64,000 nucleotides of DNA from Magicicada septendecula (Eukaryota; Arthropoda; Insecta; Hemiptera; Cicadidae), in NCBI GenBank assembly GCA_034769895.1, contig CM068372.1, positions 378,238,910 to 378,302,909 of the forward strand, in the 5' to 3' direction. The notes beneath the pieces were generated by a model. It did no database searches and had not been told where the DNA came from. It worked only from the letters and a program-made list of their open reading frames with translations. Both the position numbers and the translations under genes were made by a program. Position 1 is the first letter of the stretch. Each line of letters starts with the position of its first letter. Below, piece by piece: positions 34,671 through 46,129 of this stretch.

Positions 34671-37600
34671 GGGGCTGTATGCAAAACATTATTTGATTCT
34701 GTTTACATTTGCGGCTTTTTCGTTTGGCATAGAAAATACCCTTGTTAAAATATAAAATGTTGCAGGTAAACTACCCCTTTCCCTTAACTGATCTTCACCA
34801 AAACCAGTAGGTCTTGAGAACTATATAATTCAGGGCTGTCTGCAAAAGAGTAGTTGATTCTGTTTGAATTTGCGGCTGTTATCGTTTGCCATAGAAAAAT
34901 ATCAGTATGGAGATCCATACATGACTTCCATGTTCTAAGATTTATATTTAAAATCATTTTCGACATGAAATATTTCCATAGAAACTACTTCTTTCTATTG
35001 CTTCAGCCTTAACCACAGTACTGTGGTCACTAACGTATACCACCTCACGTTTTCGCACTCGATTTTCACTGATGATGGCAGTCGATGGCACTGCCGAACG
35101 TCTGGTTTTGCAGAAAACATTGGACTACGGCTAAACAGCCCGGGAAGGAATTTTAACAAAAAACTACTTCTTTGTTGCCGATAACGTAGTACACATATAA
35201 AAAATTCTCCCATCCCTCTTCAACTATAATTTTCATTAAAATAAAATTACCCCCACCCCTTTCAACTAGCCTCTTCATTTATAGATATTTCATCTACGTT
35301 TCTACAGTGGATTATTATGAGCTTCTTATCAGGATACTTTGTTTATCAAAATTAAGTACTTTACTCTTGTTAAAACATAAAACGTTGCTGGTAAACTACC
35401 CCTTTCTCTTAACCGATCTTCACCAAAATCAATAGGCATTCAGTCCTCTACAATTCAGGGATGCATGCAATATAATATTTGATTCTGTTTGAATTTACGG
35501 CAGTTATCGTTCGTCATAAAAAAAATTAACCTTATCACATAAAATGTTGCAGGTAAACTACCCCTTTCTCTAAACCGATCTTCACCAAAATCAGTAGACC
35601 TTCAGTCCTCTACAATTCAGGGCTGTATGCAAAACATTGTTTGATTTTGTTTGAATTTGCGGCTCTTATCGTTTGCCATAGTAAATACCCTTGTTAAAAT
35701 ATAAAATGTTGCCGGTAAACTACCCCTTTCCCTTAACCGATCTTCAGCAAAATCAACAGACCTTGAGTTCTGTATAACTCAAAAAGGTATGCAAAAGAGT
35801 AGGTGATTCGGTTATAATTTACGGCAGTTATCGTTCGTCATAGAAAAAATTACCCTTGTTAAAACATAAAATGTTGCAGGTAAACTGCCCTATTCCCTTA
35901 ACCGATCTACACCAAAACCAGCAGGTCTTGAGAACTCTACAATTCAGGGCAGTATGCAAAACATTATTTGATTCTGTTTGAATTTGCGGCTGTTATCGTT
36001 TGCCATAGAAAAAAATTACCCTTGATAAGGAAAACGTTGCTGGTAAACTACCCCTTCCCGTTAACCGATCTTCACCAAAAACAACAGGTCTTGAGTACTC
36101 TACAAATCAGAGCTGTATGCAAAAACTTATTTGATTCTGTTTGAATTTGCGGCTCGTATCGTTTGCCATAGAAAATACCCTTTTCAAAAACATAAAACGT
36201 TGCAGGTAAACTACCCCTTCCCGTTAACCGATCTTCACCACAAACAATATGTCCTGAGAACTCTACAATTCAGGGCGGTATACAAAACATTATTTGATTC
36301 TGTTTAAAGTTGCAGCTTTTATCGTTTGCCATATAAAATACCCTTGTTAAAATATAAAATGTTGCAGGTAAACTACCCCTTTCCCTTAACCGATCTTCAC
36401 CAAAAACAATAGATCTTGAGTACTCTACAAATCAGGGCTGTATGCAAAAAATTATTTGATTCTGTTTGAATGTGCGGCAGTTATAGTTCGTCATAGAAAA
36501 CATTACCATTGTTAAAACATAAAATGTTGCAGGTAAACTACCCCTTCCCTTAACCGATCTTCACCTAAATCAATGACATTGAGTTCTCTATAGCTCAGGA
36601 AGGTATGCAAAACATTATTTGATTCTGATTGAATTTACGGCAGTTATCATTCGTCATAGAAAAAATTACCCATGTTAAAACATAAAACGTTGCAGGTAAA
36701 CTACCCCTTTCCCTAACCCGATCTTCAACAAAAACAATAGGTCTTGAGACCTCTACAATTCAGGGCTGTATGCAAAAAAGTATTTGATTCTGTTTGAATT
36801 TGCGGCTGTTATCGTTTGCCATAGAAAATACCATTGTTAAAACAAAAAATGTGGCAGATAAACTACCCCTTTCCCTTAACCGATCTTCACCAAAAACAAT
36901 AGGTTCTGAAAACTCTACAATTCAGAGTTGCATGCAAAAAATTATTTGATTATATTGTAAATTTGCAGCAGTTATCATTTGCCATAGAAAATACCCTTGT
37001 TACAGTATAAAACGTTGCAGGTAAACTACCCCTTTCCCTTAACCGATCTTCACCGAAAACAACAGGTCTTGAGAACTCTACAATTCAGGGCTGTATGCAA
37101 AACAGTATTTGATTATGTTTGAATTTGCGGCTGTTATCGTTTGCCATAGAAAATAATTACCCTTGATTTAAAAAAAAAAAGTTGGTGGTAGACTACCCCT
37201 TTCCCTTAAATGATCTTCACCAAAAACAATAGGTCTTGAGTACTCCACAAATCAGGGCTGTATGCAGAAAATTATTTGATTCTGTCTGAATTTGCGGCTG
37301 TTATCGTTTGCCATAGAAAAAAATCTACAGACAGACACACACACAGACACTTTACGAAAAATGACTTTTTTTCATGTTTTGAGTGTAGTACAATCAGAAT
37401 CTGCAATAATCTCGAACACGATTTTTTTTGCCATCACCATACTTCCATTTCTTTAAGGAACATGGAAGTAAAAATTACCCTTGATTTAAAAAAAAAAAGT
37501 TGCAGGTAAACTACTCCTTTCCCTTAACCAATCTTCACCAAAATCAGTAGGTCTTGAGTACTCTACAAATCAGGGCTGTATGCAAAAAATTATTTGATTT

Positions 37601-38120
37601 TGTTTGAATTTGCGACTCTTATCGTTTGCCATAAAAAATACCCTTTTAAAACATAAAACGTTGCAGGTAAACTACCCCTTTCCTATAACCGATCTTCACC
37701 AAAAACAATGGATCATGAGAACTCTATAATTCAGGGCTGTATGCAAAAGAGTAGTTATCGTTTGCCATAGAAAAAAATTACCCTTAATTAAAAAAAAAAA
37801 CTGTTGCTGGTAAACTACCCCTTTCCCTTAACCGATCTTCACCAAAAACAATAGGTCTTGAGTACTCTATAAATCAGAGCTGTATGCAAAAAATTATTTG
37901 ATTCTGTTTGAATTTGTGGCTGTTATCGTTTGCCATAGAAAAAAAATCTACAGACTCACAGACAGACACACACACACACACAGACACTTTTCGAAAAATG
38001 ACTTTTTCTTGTTTTGAGTGTAGTACAATCAGAATCTGCAATAATCTCGAACACGATTTTTTTTGCCATCACCATACTTCCATTTCCTTAAGGAACATGG
38101 AAGTAAAAATAATAGGTGTT
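34671..38120. repeat. mosaic array of ~164-bp repeats, right part
   Basis: It continues the array after the BEL insertion with about 18 further units, one copy of module B (34900-35215) and two copies of module C (37318-37480, 37938-38110). Units vary by substitutions and small indels, but TACCCC, CCGATCTTCACC, the ATGCAAAA-ATTATTTGATTCTG core and TATCGTTTGCCATAG are kept in most. Confidence 0.8.
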
Positions 38121-39804
38121 ACAAATAAGTTGTAACAAAAACAAGGACAAATTTTGACAAAAGTGTTTTATGTATGTAGATTTAGAATCAATAAATGAAA
38201 TGCCAAGATTCATAAGATTAAAGTTCTGTAAGTATAAGAAAATCGAGGATTTAAAATTAAATAGGAATCATATCATTTTCTAAACTGAAATTTGGTATTG
38301 TTATGAAAATATCACAATATGTGAAAAAAGGATTTTTTTTTTTGTATAGCTAAAACAATATTATAATGTAGCCAAATCTGCAACACTTTTTTAACTCTTG
38401 ACTGTATTGTAAGGCTTAATTTAGTAAATGTGATTTAGTAAAGGTAGGAATTAATGTATTGCTAAAAGTCACGAAAATAACATTTGACAACAGTGAAAAT
38501 GCTTTTATAGATGAGGTCTGACTGAAAAGTGTCTGACCATTTTGAATATTATGGGAACTGGTTGTGCAATTACATAGTAACTCAATAGGTAATCCAACGG
38601 TATCTTTTGAAACCTGTGTGAACATTTATTAATCTAGTGGGCTGTGAGACAGTATTAGTTAGTTGTGAGACTCTGTTGTATATATACGTTGTTTGTGGCT
38701 TTAAACTCCCATGCTTCACAAACAATCGCACATGACCGGTCATATCCATGCAGCATGTTCATACTGTTTTAGTGCTTCATGGATGATTTACCTATTCAGT
38801 TAGCCTCTGTTAGTCATGCCGTATATTGTACATTTGTTCTTCAGTTTCCCTTATACTAATATTAGCATCTGTTGGGGTATTATGTACTGCAGCTGTTTAG
38901 GACTTGATAATTGTGGAAAATTGAAAGGCCTTGTCGAGTACAAAGCAAATAGTATGCTCCCTGAGCTGGAGAACTCTCTCACTATTTTAAACAAAGTTCA
39001 TTTATTATTGGATAAATTTTCATATTAGATAATTTTTGACTATTTTACTATACTTTACTATAGTGATTACTATACTATGACCTGATTACTTTACTATTTT
39101 TTTAAAATAAAGTAACAATTGTAGGGCAATTATAAATAAAAGCTAAAAATTTCAGACGATAGGATTTGTGTTAAATTCTTTCTAGTCGTCTGACACCCAG
39201 CTGAATTTTTACAAATTAAAAAAAATTTCTGATCTCATTTTTGGGCCCTGGGGTCCAAAAATTTTGAAATTGTGTAAAACGTACACAACATTCATATTTT
39301 GGTTAAAATCCTTTTTATTTTGATACCCCACATTGACTTTTGTGATTTTTTCAAAATTTTGGCCCCTTAACATTTTTGCCCCCTTCCCCTATTTTGGGGG
39401 GAATCAGTCTCAAAAACAGTGTGGTCTTATAACGTAAAAGTAAAGATATGCATGCCAAATTGTATGGAAATCGGTAGATGCATTCAAAAGTTATAATGGG
39501 ACAGCCCAAATAGATAGATAGACAGTTATAACAACTGCCAAATGGTCGAGTTAAAACATAACTTACTTCCCTTGTGCGATTAGTGATTCAGAAATTATCT
39601 ACAAACAGTATTGGAATAATTAAGACTGGTAATAAAATTAACTTAACGTGAGAAAACAAAGAAATTTTTTTTAAACCAATTAATAGTATTTAAAGAATTA
39701 TTTTCATTATAGATAATATAAATCCAGTATAAATTTTACTGGTTTATTTTCGCATTTTCAGTTATGTCATACATATTAATAACCATGGTATTTAATGTAC
39801 TTAG
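38121..39804 (+). other. end of ATP13A intron 1
   Basis: No gene. 38508-38640 resembles a mariner end (GAGGTCTGACTGAAAAGTGT). 39230-39540 contains a dispersed-repeat-like segment (GGGGTCCAAAAATTTTG, GGAAATCGGTAGATGCATTC, GATAGATAGACAG). Confidence 0.5.
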
Positions 39805-40216
39805 GTATATCATTGTCAGAAGCTGAGTCATCAGTCGCGTCACCGTTCACTTCAAGGGAGCCGAACATAGAGTGTATTGTGAAAGTGATAAAAGAAGGAC
39901 GAGCTGCGCTGATCACATCTTTTGGAATATTCAAGTACATGGCGGCTTACAGTTTGACTCAGTTTGCGTCTGTCATGATTCTCTACTCCATCGACAGCAA
40001 TCTCACAGACAAACAGTTCTTGTACATTGACTTGTTTGTCATAACTACATTTGCATTTGTCTTGGGACGGCCCGGCGCCTACGAGGGACCACTGGTTTCA
40101 CAGCCACCTCAGACATCACTCATGTCGCTTGCACCAATCATTTCTCTCATCGGTCAGATGCTCATCGCAATCAGTCTTCAGTTTATCAGCTTCTTTTCCG
40201 TTCAGCAGTTTGACTG
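39805..40216 (+). CDS. ATP13A: ATP13A-like P5B ATPase, membrane exon
   Basis: Acceptor AG at 39803-39804 and donor GT at 40217. The first base pair completes the Gly of HAG from the previous exon. It encodes ISLSEAESSVASPFTS, conserved in P5B enzymes, then a cytosolic stretch and three membrane segments: KYMAAYSLTQFASVMILY, FLYIDLFVITTFAFVL and a third around LIGQMLIAISLQFISFF. These correspond to M5-M7 of a P-type ATPase. It ends within a Trp codon completed by the next exon. The exon is complete and shows no damage. Confidence 0.96.
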
Positions 40217-40679
40217 GTAAGTAATTTGCTGTTCTTATTAGATAAGTAATGAGATTTTTTTAAACAAGATTTTAAGTAATACATATTTTTGTATCAGATT
40301 TTTGTTTAAGGCAAGGATCAATTGGCGACAAATACTTCTTCATATCTTGACACTTTGCAGGCTTTAATTGTATTCCTTTTTGTACAGACTGAATATTAAG
40401 ACTGGCCGTGTGGGCGAATTTTGAAGTAGGACTTGCGTTATTTTGTATTGCTGTCATTAAAAAACACTTTAGTAATGAGATGTGTGCGCTGTTTCAATGT
40501 AACCTAACAGATCTGAATTTTCTGCAGTCATATAAACACTTCATATAGTGTTAAAAAGTAAACTTACACTGTTTTGGAATAATTCATGGCTGCGATTATT
40601 TATCTTTACATGAACATGTATAAACAAACAGTTTGCACTGAAAGTATTAATGAGCTCATCATGTTAACACAAATTTTTA
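40217..40679 (+). other. start of ATP13A intron 2, no gene
   Basis: AT-rich intron sequence with nothing recognisable. Confidence 0.6.
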
Positions 40680-41403
40680 GAATTCATCATCATCATTTTC
40701 ACAACACAGCATAGGCAAGGTCCTGCCTGTTCTACATTCAAAGATCCTCCAGCCATCTCTTCCTGGGTTTTCCCACGCACCTGTGTCCTATAGGTTTATT
40801 TCCAGACTCGTTTAGCTAGTCTTGAATCTGACATTCTTCCTAAGTGTTCTTTCCACTGTTGTTTATAATTTTTTAGTCTATCATTCAAGTTAAAAATTGT
40901 AAATCTTCTCTTATGGCCTTATTCTTTGTACGGTCACGTTTAGAACACCTTTTAACTCCTCTTAAGAATTTTCAAGCCCTGTATTTTATTGTCTTGTTTT
41001 TTGGTTGTTGTCCATAATTCACACCCAAAGGACGTTACAGGGACTGCCATATTTTTGTAAAACTTTAATTTTGTATCTCGAAGTACGTTGTTTCTAAAAA
41101 TACAATTGTTATACATATCGTCTGGAACTTACCTAACTTAACATCAATGCCATAATTTCTATCATAGCCAATATCATGTCCCAAATAATTGATGTGGCTC
41201 ATCTGTTCTAGAATTCCATCATTAATCATTATTTTTGTTCTTACTGGTTCCTTGCCTCAAAATGCCCCAGTACCTTTGTTTTTATAGTAGAGATTATACT
41301 GTATTGTTTGCAAATCTGATAAAGCTTAAAAACAGATTTTTCCAAATCACATTCTGTATTTTGAATTACAAGCAAGTTGTCAGCAAACAACAGCACATTC
41401 ATA
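40680..41403 (-). pseudogene. LINE RT relic (downstream piece)
   Basis: Minus-strand frames encode VLLFADNLLVIQNTECDL (RT palm, with FADN in place of FADD) at 41350-41405, and then LINE C-terminal features down to about 40700. Its upstream piece lies beyond the mariner at 44899-45250. Confidence 0.75.
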
Positions 41404-41581
41404 CGAGGGTGGTCTGAAAAGTTCTCGGCCTCGGTCATAGACATCAACTCTATGAGCAAGATTTTTTTTTCTTAGGTTGGTATGCCTGTCACAGCAATTC
41501 ATGTGAAATTGTGAGTCAATCTATCATGTAGTTTTTTGTATACAGCTATTTGAAGTAGCGTAATTGTGTATATTTTGTACA

Positions 41582-44500
41582 ATGGATAAAATTGAATATC
41601 GTGCAGTGATAAAATTTTTTGTTAAAGAAGGTTTAATGCCAAATGAAATTCATTTGAAGTTCACAAAAGTTTATGAGGAATCTTCTCCTTCATTTTCGAC
41701 AATTAAGAAATGGGCTGCCGAGTTTAAACATGGCCGTACGAGCCTTGAAGATGATCCACGTAAGGGACGCCCAAAAAGTGCAAAACATCAGAAATCATCG
41801 AACAAATACATAATTTAGTATTGGATGACCGACGGATTAAAGTGCTTAAAATTGCTGAGGCTGTGGGCATTTCGAAAGAATGTGAAGGTTATGTTTTGCA
41901 TGAAGAATTGCATATGAAAAAGCTTTGCGCAAGATAGGTGCCGCACATGCTCACAGCAAATCAAAAATGCATTCGCATGAAAATCTTTGAACAGTGCTTG
42001 GAGCATTTTTACAAAAATAAAACTGATTTTGTGCATTGGTTTATTACTACGGATGAAATGTGGATTCACCATTACACACCAGAATCTAAACAGCAGTAAA
42101 CAGTGGACAGAAGCTGGCTGTTCAGCGCCAAAGAAAGGAAAGTCAGTCCCATCAGCTGGAAAGGTCATGGCATTGGTGTTTTGGGATGCTAAAGGCATTT
42201 TGTTAATCGATTACCTCGAAAAGGGTAGAATAATAACCGGAGAATATTATTCTAATCTTTTAACCAAACTAGACAAAAAAATTCGTGAGAAAAGACCCAG
42301 TTTGGAGAAGAAAAAAATCATCTTTCATCATGACAATGCACCCGCCCACAAAAGTGTTTTGGCAATGGGAAAATTGAGAGATCTGCACTATGAATTGCTG
42401 GAGCATCCATCCTGTTCTCCAGATCTGGCTCCCCCTGACTTTCATCTCTTTCTGAAACTCAAGCACTTCCTTGCAGGAGAGCAATTTTCTTCTAATGAAG
42501 AGGTGGTTGCAGCTATACAGGGGTATTTTGCGGACCTTCCAGAGTATAACGTATGCAATTAATTATGCAAACAATAATTTAATTAATTATGTAATTATAC
42601 TAATTTGTAGAATGTGATCATGTAATTACTCAATTAGGCTACTTATACCAAACTGATTGAAGCTACGTGATACGTTAGTTATTTGATGTTAGCATAATTA
42701 CTGCACTGAGACTCTAATTATTGCATAAATTAATAATCCTACTATAAATCATTCAAGTGACGTTAATGTCTTGTTCTGAGGCAACTTTGACAATAATGAA
42801 CGCATATATTCTGAGTAAAATAAACACTTATTTATTAACATCATTCAAGTAAAGAGACTTCAATATATAAATATGGATGATTCCCTGTAAATACATTCAT
42901 AAAAAGAACACATGTATATATATATATATCAAATTACAATGCGAATCCAGTACGTTGTTTGCTGGAAAACATACACATACATATATAACACAATCAACAT
43001 ATAAAAAACATAAATAGTCAAACTATAAATCTTATACTAATGCGTTCATTTCTTGCCTCAGATGAATAGCGTTATTTAAACTTATCATATTTAATTTAAA
43101 TACTCAAGGGTGTTTTCTTGAAAAGAGACAGGACAGTAGAGTTCTTATGACAAGAATAATATAAAGATTACTTGTAAAGTGATTTATCCAATATTTCCAT
43201 CGGCGTAACTCCTTCCCGCTGGTGGTCCATATGTACGAAGTTGCGTAGCCGTGATGTCATTAACACTCAACACACGCGGATCAGATTCACTCGCGCTGTG
43301 TGTATTTTCTGTGGATGTCGACCGTTACTGTCAGAGTCTATGAAATCATGTGTTGTGTGAGTAAGTTCATCGTTAACTAGGGTGTATATATCTGACTGTC
43401 TATTATTGAACTTCTTGTGTACATTAATGTATCGTGTCTTTGATCACGTGGTGTATTTGTTCCAATTGGTATTGTATCGCTTCGCACTGTACAACGCTAC
43501 GATTTCGTTGTCCGGTAAAGCATTAACAATAGTTCTGCGAGTCTGTTATTGACGAAACTGTGATTGGTTAGTTTAGTTCTTAATAAGCGGTAGCTGAGTA
43601 AGATAACGTACTTGAGAGTTATTAATCACTGGCGTATATTGCATGATTTAGTCACTGTAGATACACTATTACCGGATAACTCGCCAATATCGAAATGTTT
43701 AAGTCAACTGATTAAAATACCGCGTAGCAGAGTTTCAAAGTCCAACTGCTGTACGTATGTTAACCGAACTGTATTAAGACTTAGAAAATTTAAGATTTAA
43801 GTTCCGTGAAGACTGTTCAAAGTATATGATTGAAAAATTTATGAAAGACTGTCCTCCCGCGTGCTCTGTAAACAGTTTTTATTAAGCATCGTTTACCACA
43901 ATGCAATCTCCTGGAAAACACGCCTCTGGTCAAACATGATAGGTCAGGTGAACTCCTACCCTTATGCAAGACTATGGTTCTCCACTTCTCATTCGTCATT
44001 CGCGTTGCTATGATGACGACGGTCCTCTTCACCTGTGCTCTGGGTAGATGCTGGATTGTGGTTGGGTATCTTGTCTCCCCTCAAGTTCGCGTCGAAGGCC
44101 TCCGTACCCTTTTCCTGGAACAAGAGCAATTCTTCGGCTGTCGATCAAGTCTGTGTCTAAGTGTACTCTGGCACCCTGCTGCTGTTCTCACACGAACAAT
44201 GTGTCGTATTTTGTTATTGTCTGACTATCCATGACCCTTTTCCGTTAGCTATCCGGACGCAGCGTGTCGTCGTTTCTAAGACGGCACTCCTTCTCCCTGT
44301 CGTAAATATCAGTTGTCGCCAGTAAGATGTTCTCCCGCTGTGCACATGTTCGATTCCATTCTTTAGATATCGTTGTCAGTTCTCATACAGGGTAAATACC
44401 ATTGTGCAACTACACCCTTTTTTTTACTGCTGGCACACTTCAAATTAACCTTGCAGTGTGTGCTCGTTACAATTTCTCCGTAAAGTGCTACTGTCGTAGT

Positions 44501-44832
44501 TTCCTTTTTTGTCCTGCTTGTTGTGGGCAGTAAATCTCGGTTGAGTTGAGTCTGTCACAGGTCAACCTTATTTCCCATTGTAAAGTTATGTGAAGCGTAT
44601 TCGTATTGTCCCTAGCAAACGTTCAGTTGACACTTCGTTAAATTGTTTCCTTATTTATTGCTTCTGGCTCGTGTTGGGGTGTCTTGGCTGCTTGTAACGT
44701 ATTTTCAATCAAAATTTAAAAAATTTTAATTCTTGGTCGTTACAAGAGAATCACTGCAGAGATGGGATAATGGCATTAGAGCATCGCTGGAACAAGTGTA
44801 TTAGTCTTAAGGGAGATTATGTTGAAAAATAA
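41582..44832 (+). pseudogene. mariner transposase, frameshifted and split
   Basis: It starts MDKIEYRAVIKFF at 41582 with the paired helix-turn-helix region (FKHGRTSLEDDPRKGRPKSA). A frameshift near 41785, a stop near 41936 and a further frameshift near 42100 break it. Catalytic motifs remain: TTDEMWIHHY (first D), IIFHHDNAPAH (second D) and PDLAPPDFHLF (third D), the DD34D signature of mariner. At 42544 the frame is cut by the inserted LTR-like element and resumes at 44745 with the C-terminus ending LKGDYVEK at 44832. Confidence 0.93.
42545..44744. mobile_element. 2200-bp LTR-like insertion in mariner
   Basis: It is flanked by AGAG (42541-42544 and 44745-44748). The ends are TATAACG and CGTTACA, near-inverse and consistent with TG..CA termini if one base mutated. 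No long coding frame is present. It is best read as a large solo LTR of unknown family; orientation is unclear. A more GC-rich section lies at 43850-44350. Confidence 0.65.
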
Positions 44833-44898
44833 AAACCATTTTGAAATTATAAATTTGTTTTTTCATTGTTAGGCCGAAAACTTTTTAGACCACCCTCG

Positions 44899-45260
44899 TA
44901 TATCTGTCTCGTTATATCTCTTGATACCAAGGTTTACTAGATGTTTCCATTTCCTTACTAGATCATCAATATAAATGTTAAAAAGAGTAGGTGATACACT
45001 GCACACTTGTATAACACTTGATTACAGATATTTTTTAAGATATCCTACAATTATGTTTAACAGCTATTTTTGTTCCATTATTAGTATAGTTCTTACAAGT
45101 TGTTGTGGGTATTCTCATTCTTCTAATACTTGTCACAGCAAATTTCTATCTACTCTATCAAAGACCTTCTCAGTCATTGAAAGTTACATGTATTTCTTTA
45201 TTGAACACATGATGCTTTTTATTGATGTGTCTAAAAATAAAAGCATTATCTGTTTTATTA
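44899..45260 (-). pseudogene. LINE RT relic (upstream piece)
   Basis: The minus strand encodes KVFDRVDRNLL, EYPQQLVRTILIMEQ, SPTLFNIYIDDLVRKWKHL, typical LINE RT palm motifs, up to the mariner boundary. Together with 40680-41403 it is one LINE interrupted by the mariner. Confidence 0.78.
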
Positions 45261-45387
45261 ATTATTATGTGTTTAATTATTATCAATCTACTAATTGATT
45301 TTTAGAGTTGTATCAATTGTTAAAAACAGACTCACTCAGTGTGCAATGATCGTTATGCAAATTCACTAACAGCGCCTTCTTCTGTAG

Positions 45388-45753
45388 GTTCGTGCCTTTC
45401 AACATGACAGCCAGCGAAGAGTCGGTGAGCTGCTTCGAGAACTATGCAGTGTTCACCGTCTCCAGCCTTCAGTACGTCATCTTGGCGCTGGTGTTCTCGA
45501 AGGGCGCTCCATACAGGAAGTCGCTGATGTCCAACTGGAGTCTACAGTTTTCAGTGCTGACGATAACACTGTTCACACTGTACATCACCTTGTACCCGTC
45601 GGCATTTATAAAGGACCAATTCGAGTTGACCGTTCCACCTGTGATGGACTTCAGAATAGTTGTAGTTGTATTGAGCTTCATCAACTTCGTTCTTGCCGCC
45701 TTCCATGAGTACTTTATCTGTGATTACCTGATATTCAAGAAATTAAGAGCCAA
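45388..45753 (+). CDS. ATP13A: ATP13A-like P5B ATPase, last membrane exon
   Basis: Acceptor AG at 45386-45387; donor GTAAGT at 45754. Its first base completes Trp, then FVPFNMTASEE follows. A luminal loop is followed by VSSLQYVILALVFSKGAPYRK and two further hydrophobic segments (about SLQFSVLTITLFTLYITLYP and FRIVVVVLSFINFVLAAF), taken as M8-M10. The SKGAP motif is shared with vertebrate ATP13A2/3. It ends with two bases of a Lys codon, in phase with the exon at 58141. Confidence 0.96.
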
Positions 45754-46129
45754 GTAAGTACAACCACTGAGTGAAATATGCAAACATTTCAGGCTTGCTA
45801 AAATGTGTAACTGTACGCTTTGTTCTTATCTGTATTTTGTGGGCTTGTCACAGTGGCGTATCTAGAATTTGGCATGGGGGAGGGGGTCCAGGATCGGATC
45901 GGCTTTATACAAAAGAAAAAACAAATTAAGTCTAATCAAGATTTGTATTTTTAAGTGGCTTAAGTCAGTTCCATTAAAGTAAATGGTAATAACACAATAA
46001 AAATATGCATTATTAACATTGTTTACAAGATACTTATTGACTGAACTGGTTTTCCTATACAGTAAACCCTCGATTTAATGGACCTTGGTTTAACGGACAG
46101 AATTTGACAGACAAAACGACAAAACATAT

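Larger units (their letters stand above)
41404..44898 (+). mobile_element. irritans-type mariner, split by a 2.2-kb insertion
   Basis: Ends CGAGGGTGGTCTGAAAAGTT (41404) and its inverse at 44879-44898, flanked by TA on both sides. Without the insertion and its duplication the element is about 1.29 kb, the normal mariner size. It inserted into the LINE between 41403 and 44899. Confidence 0.93.
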
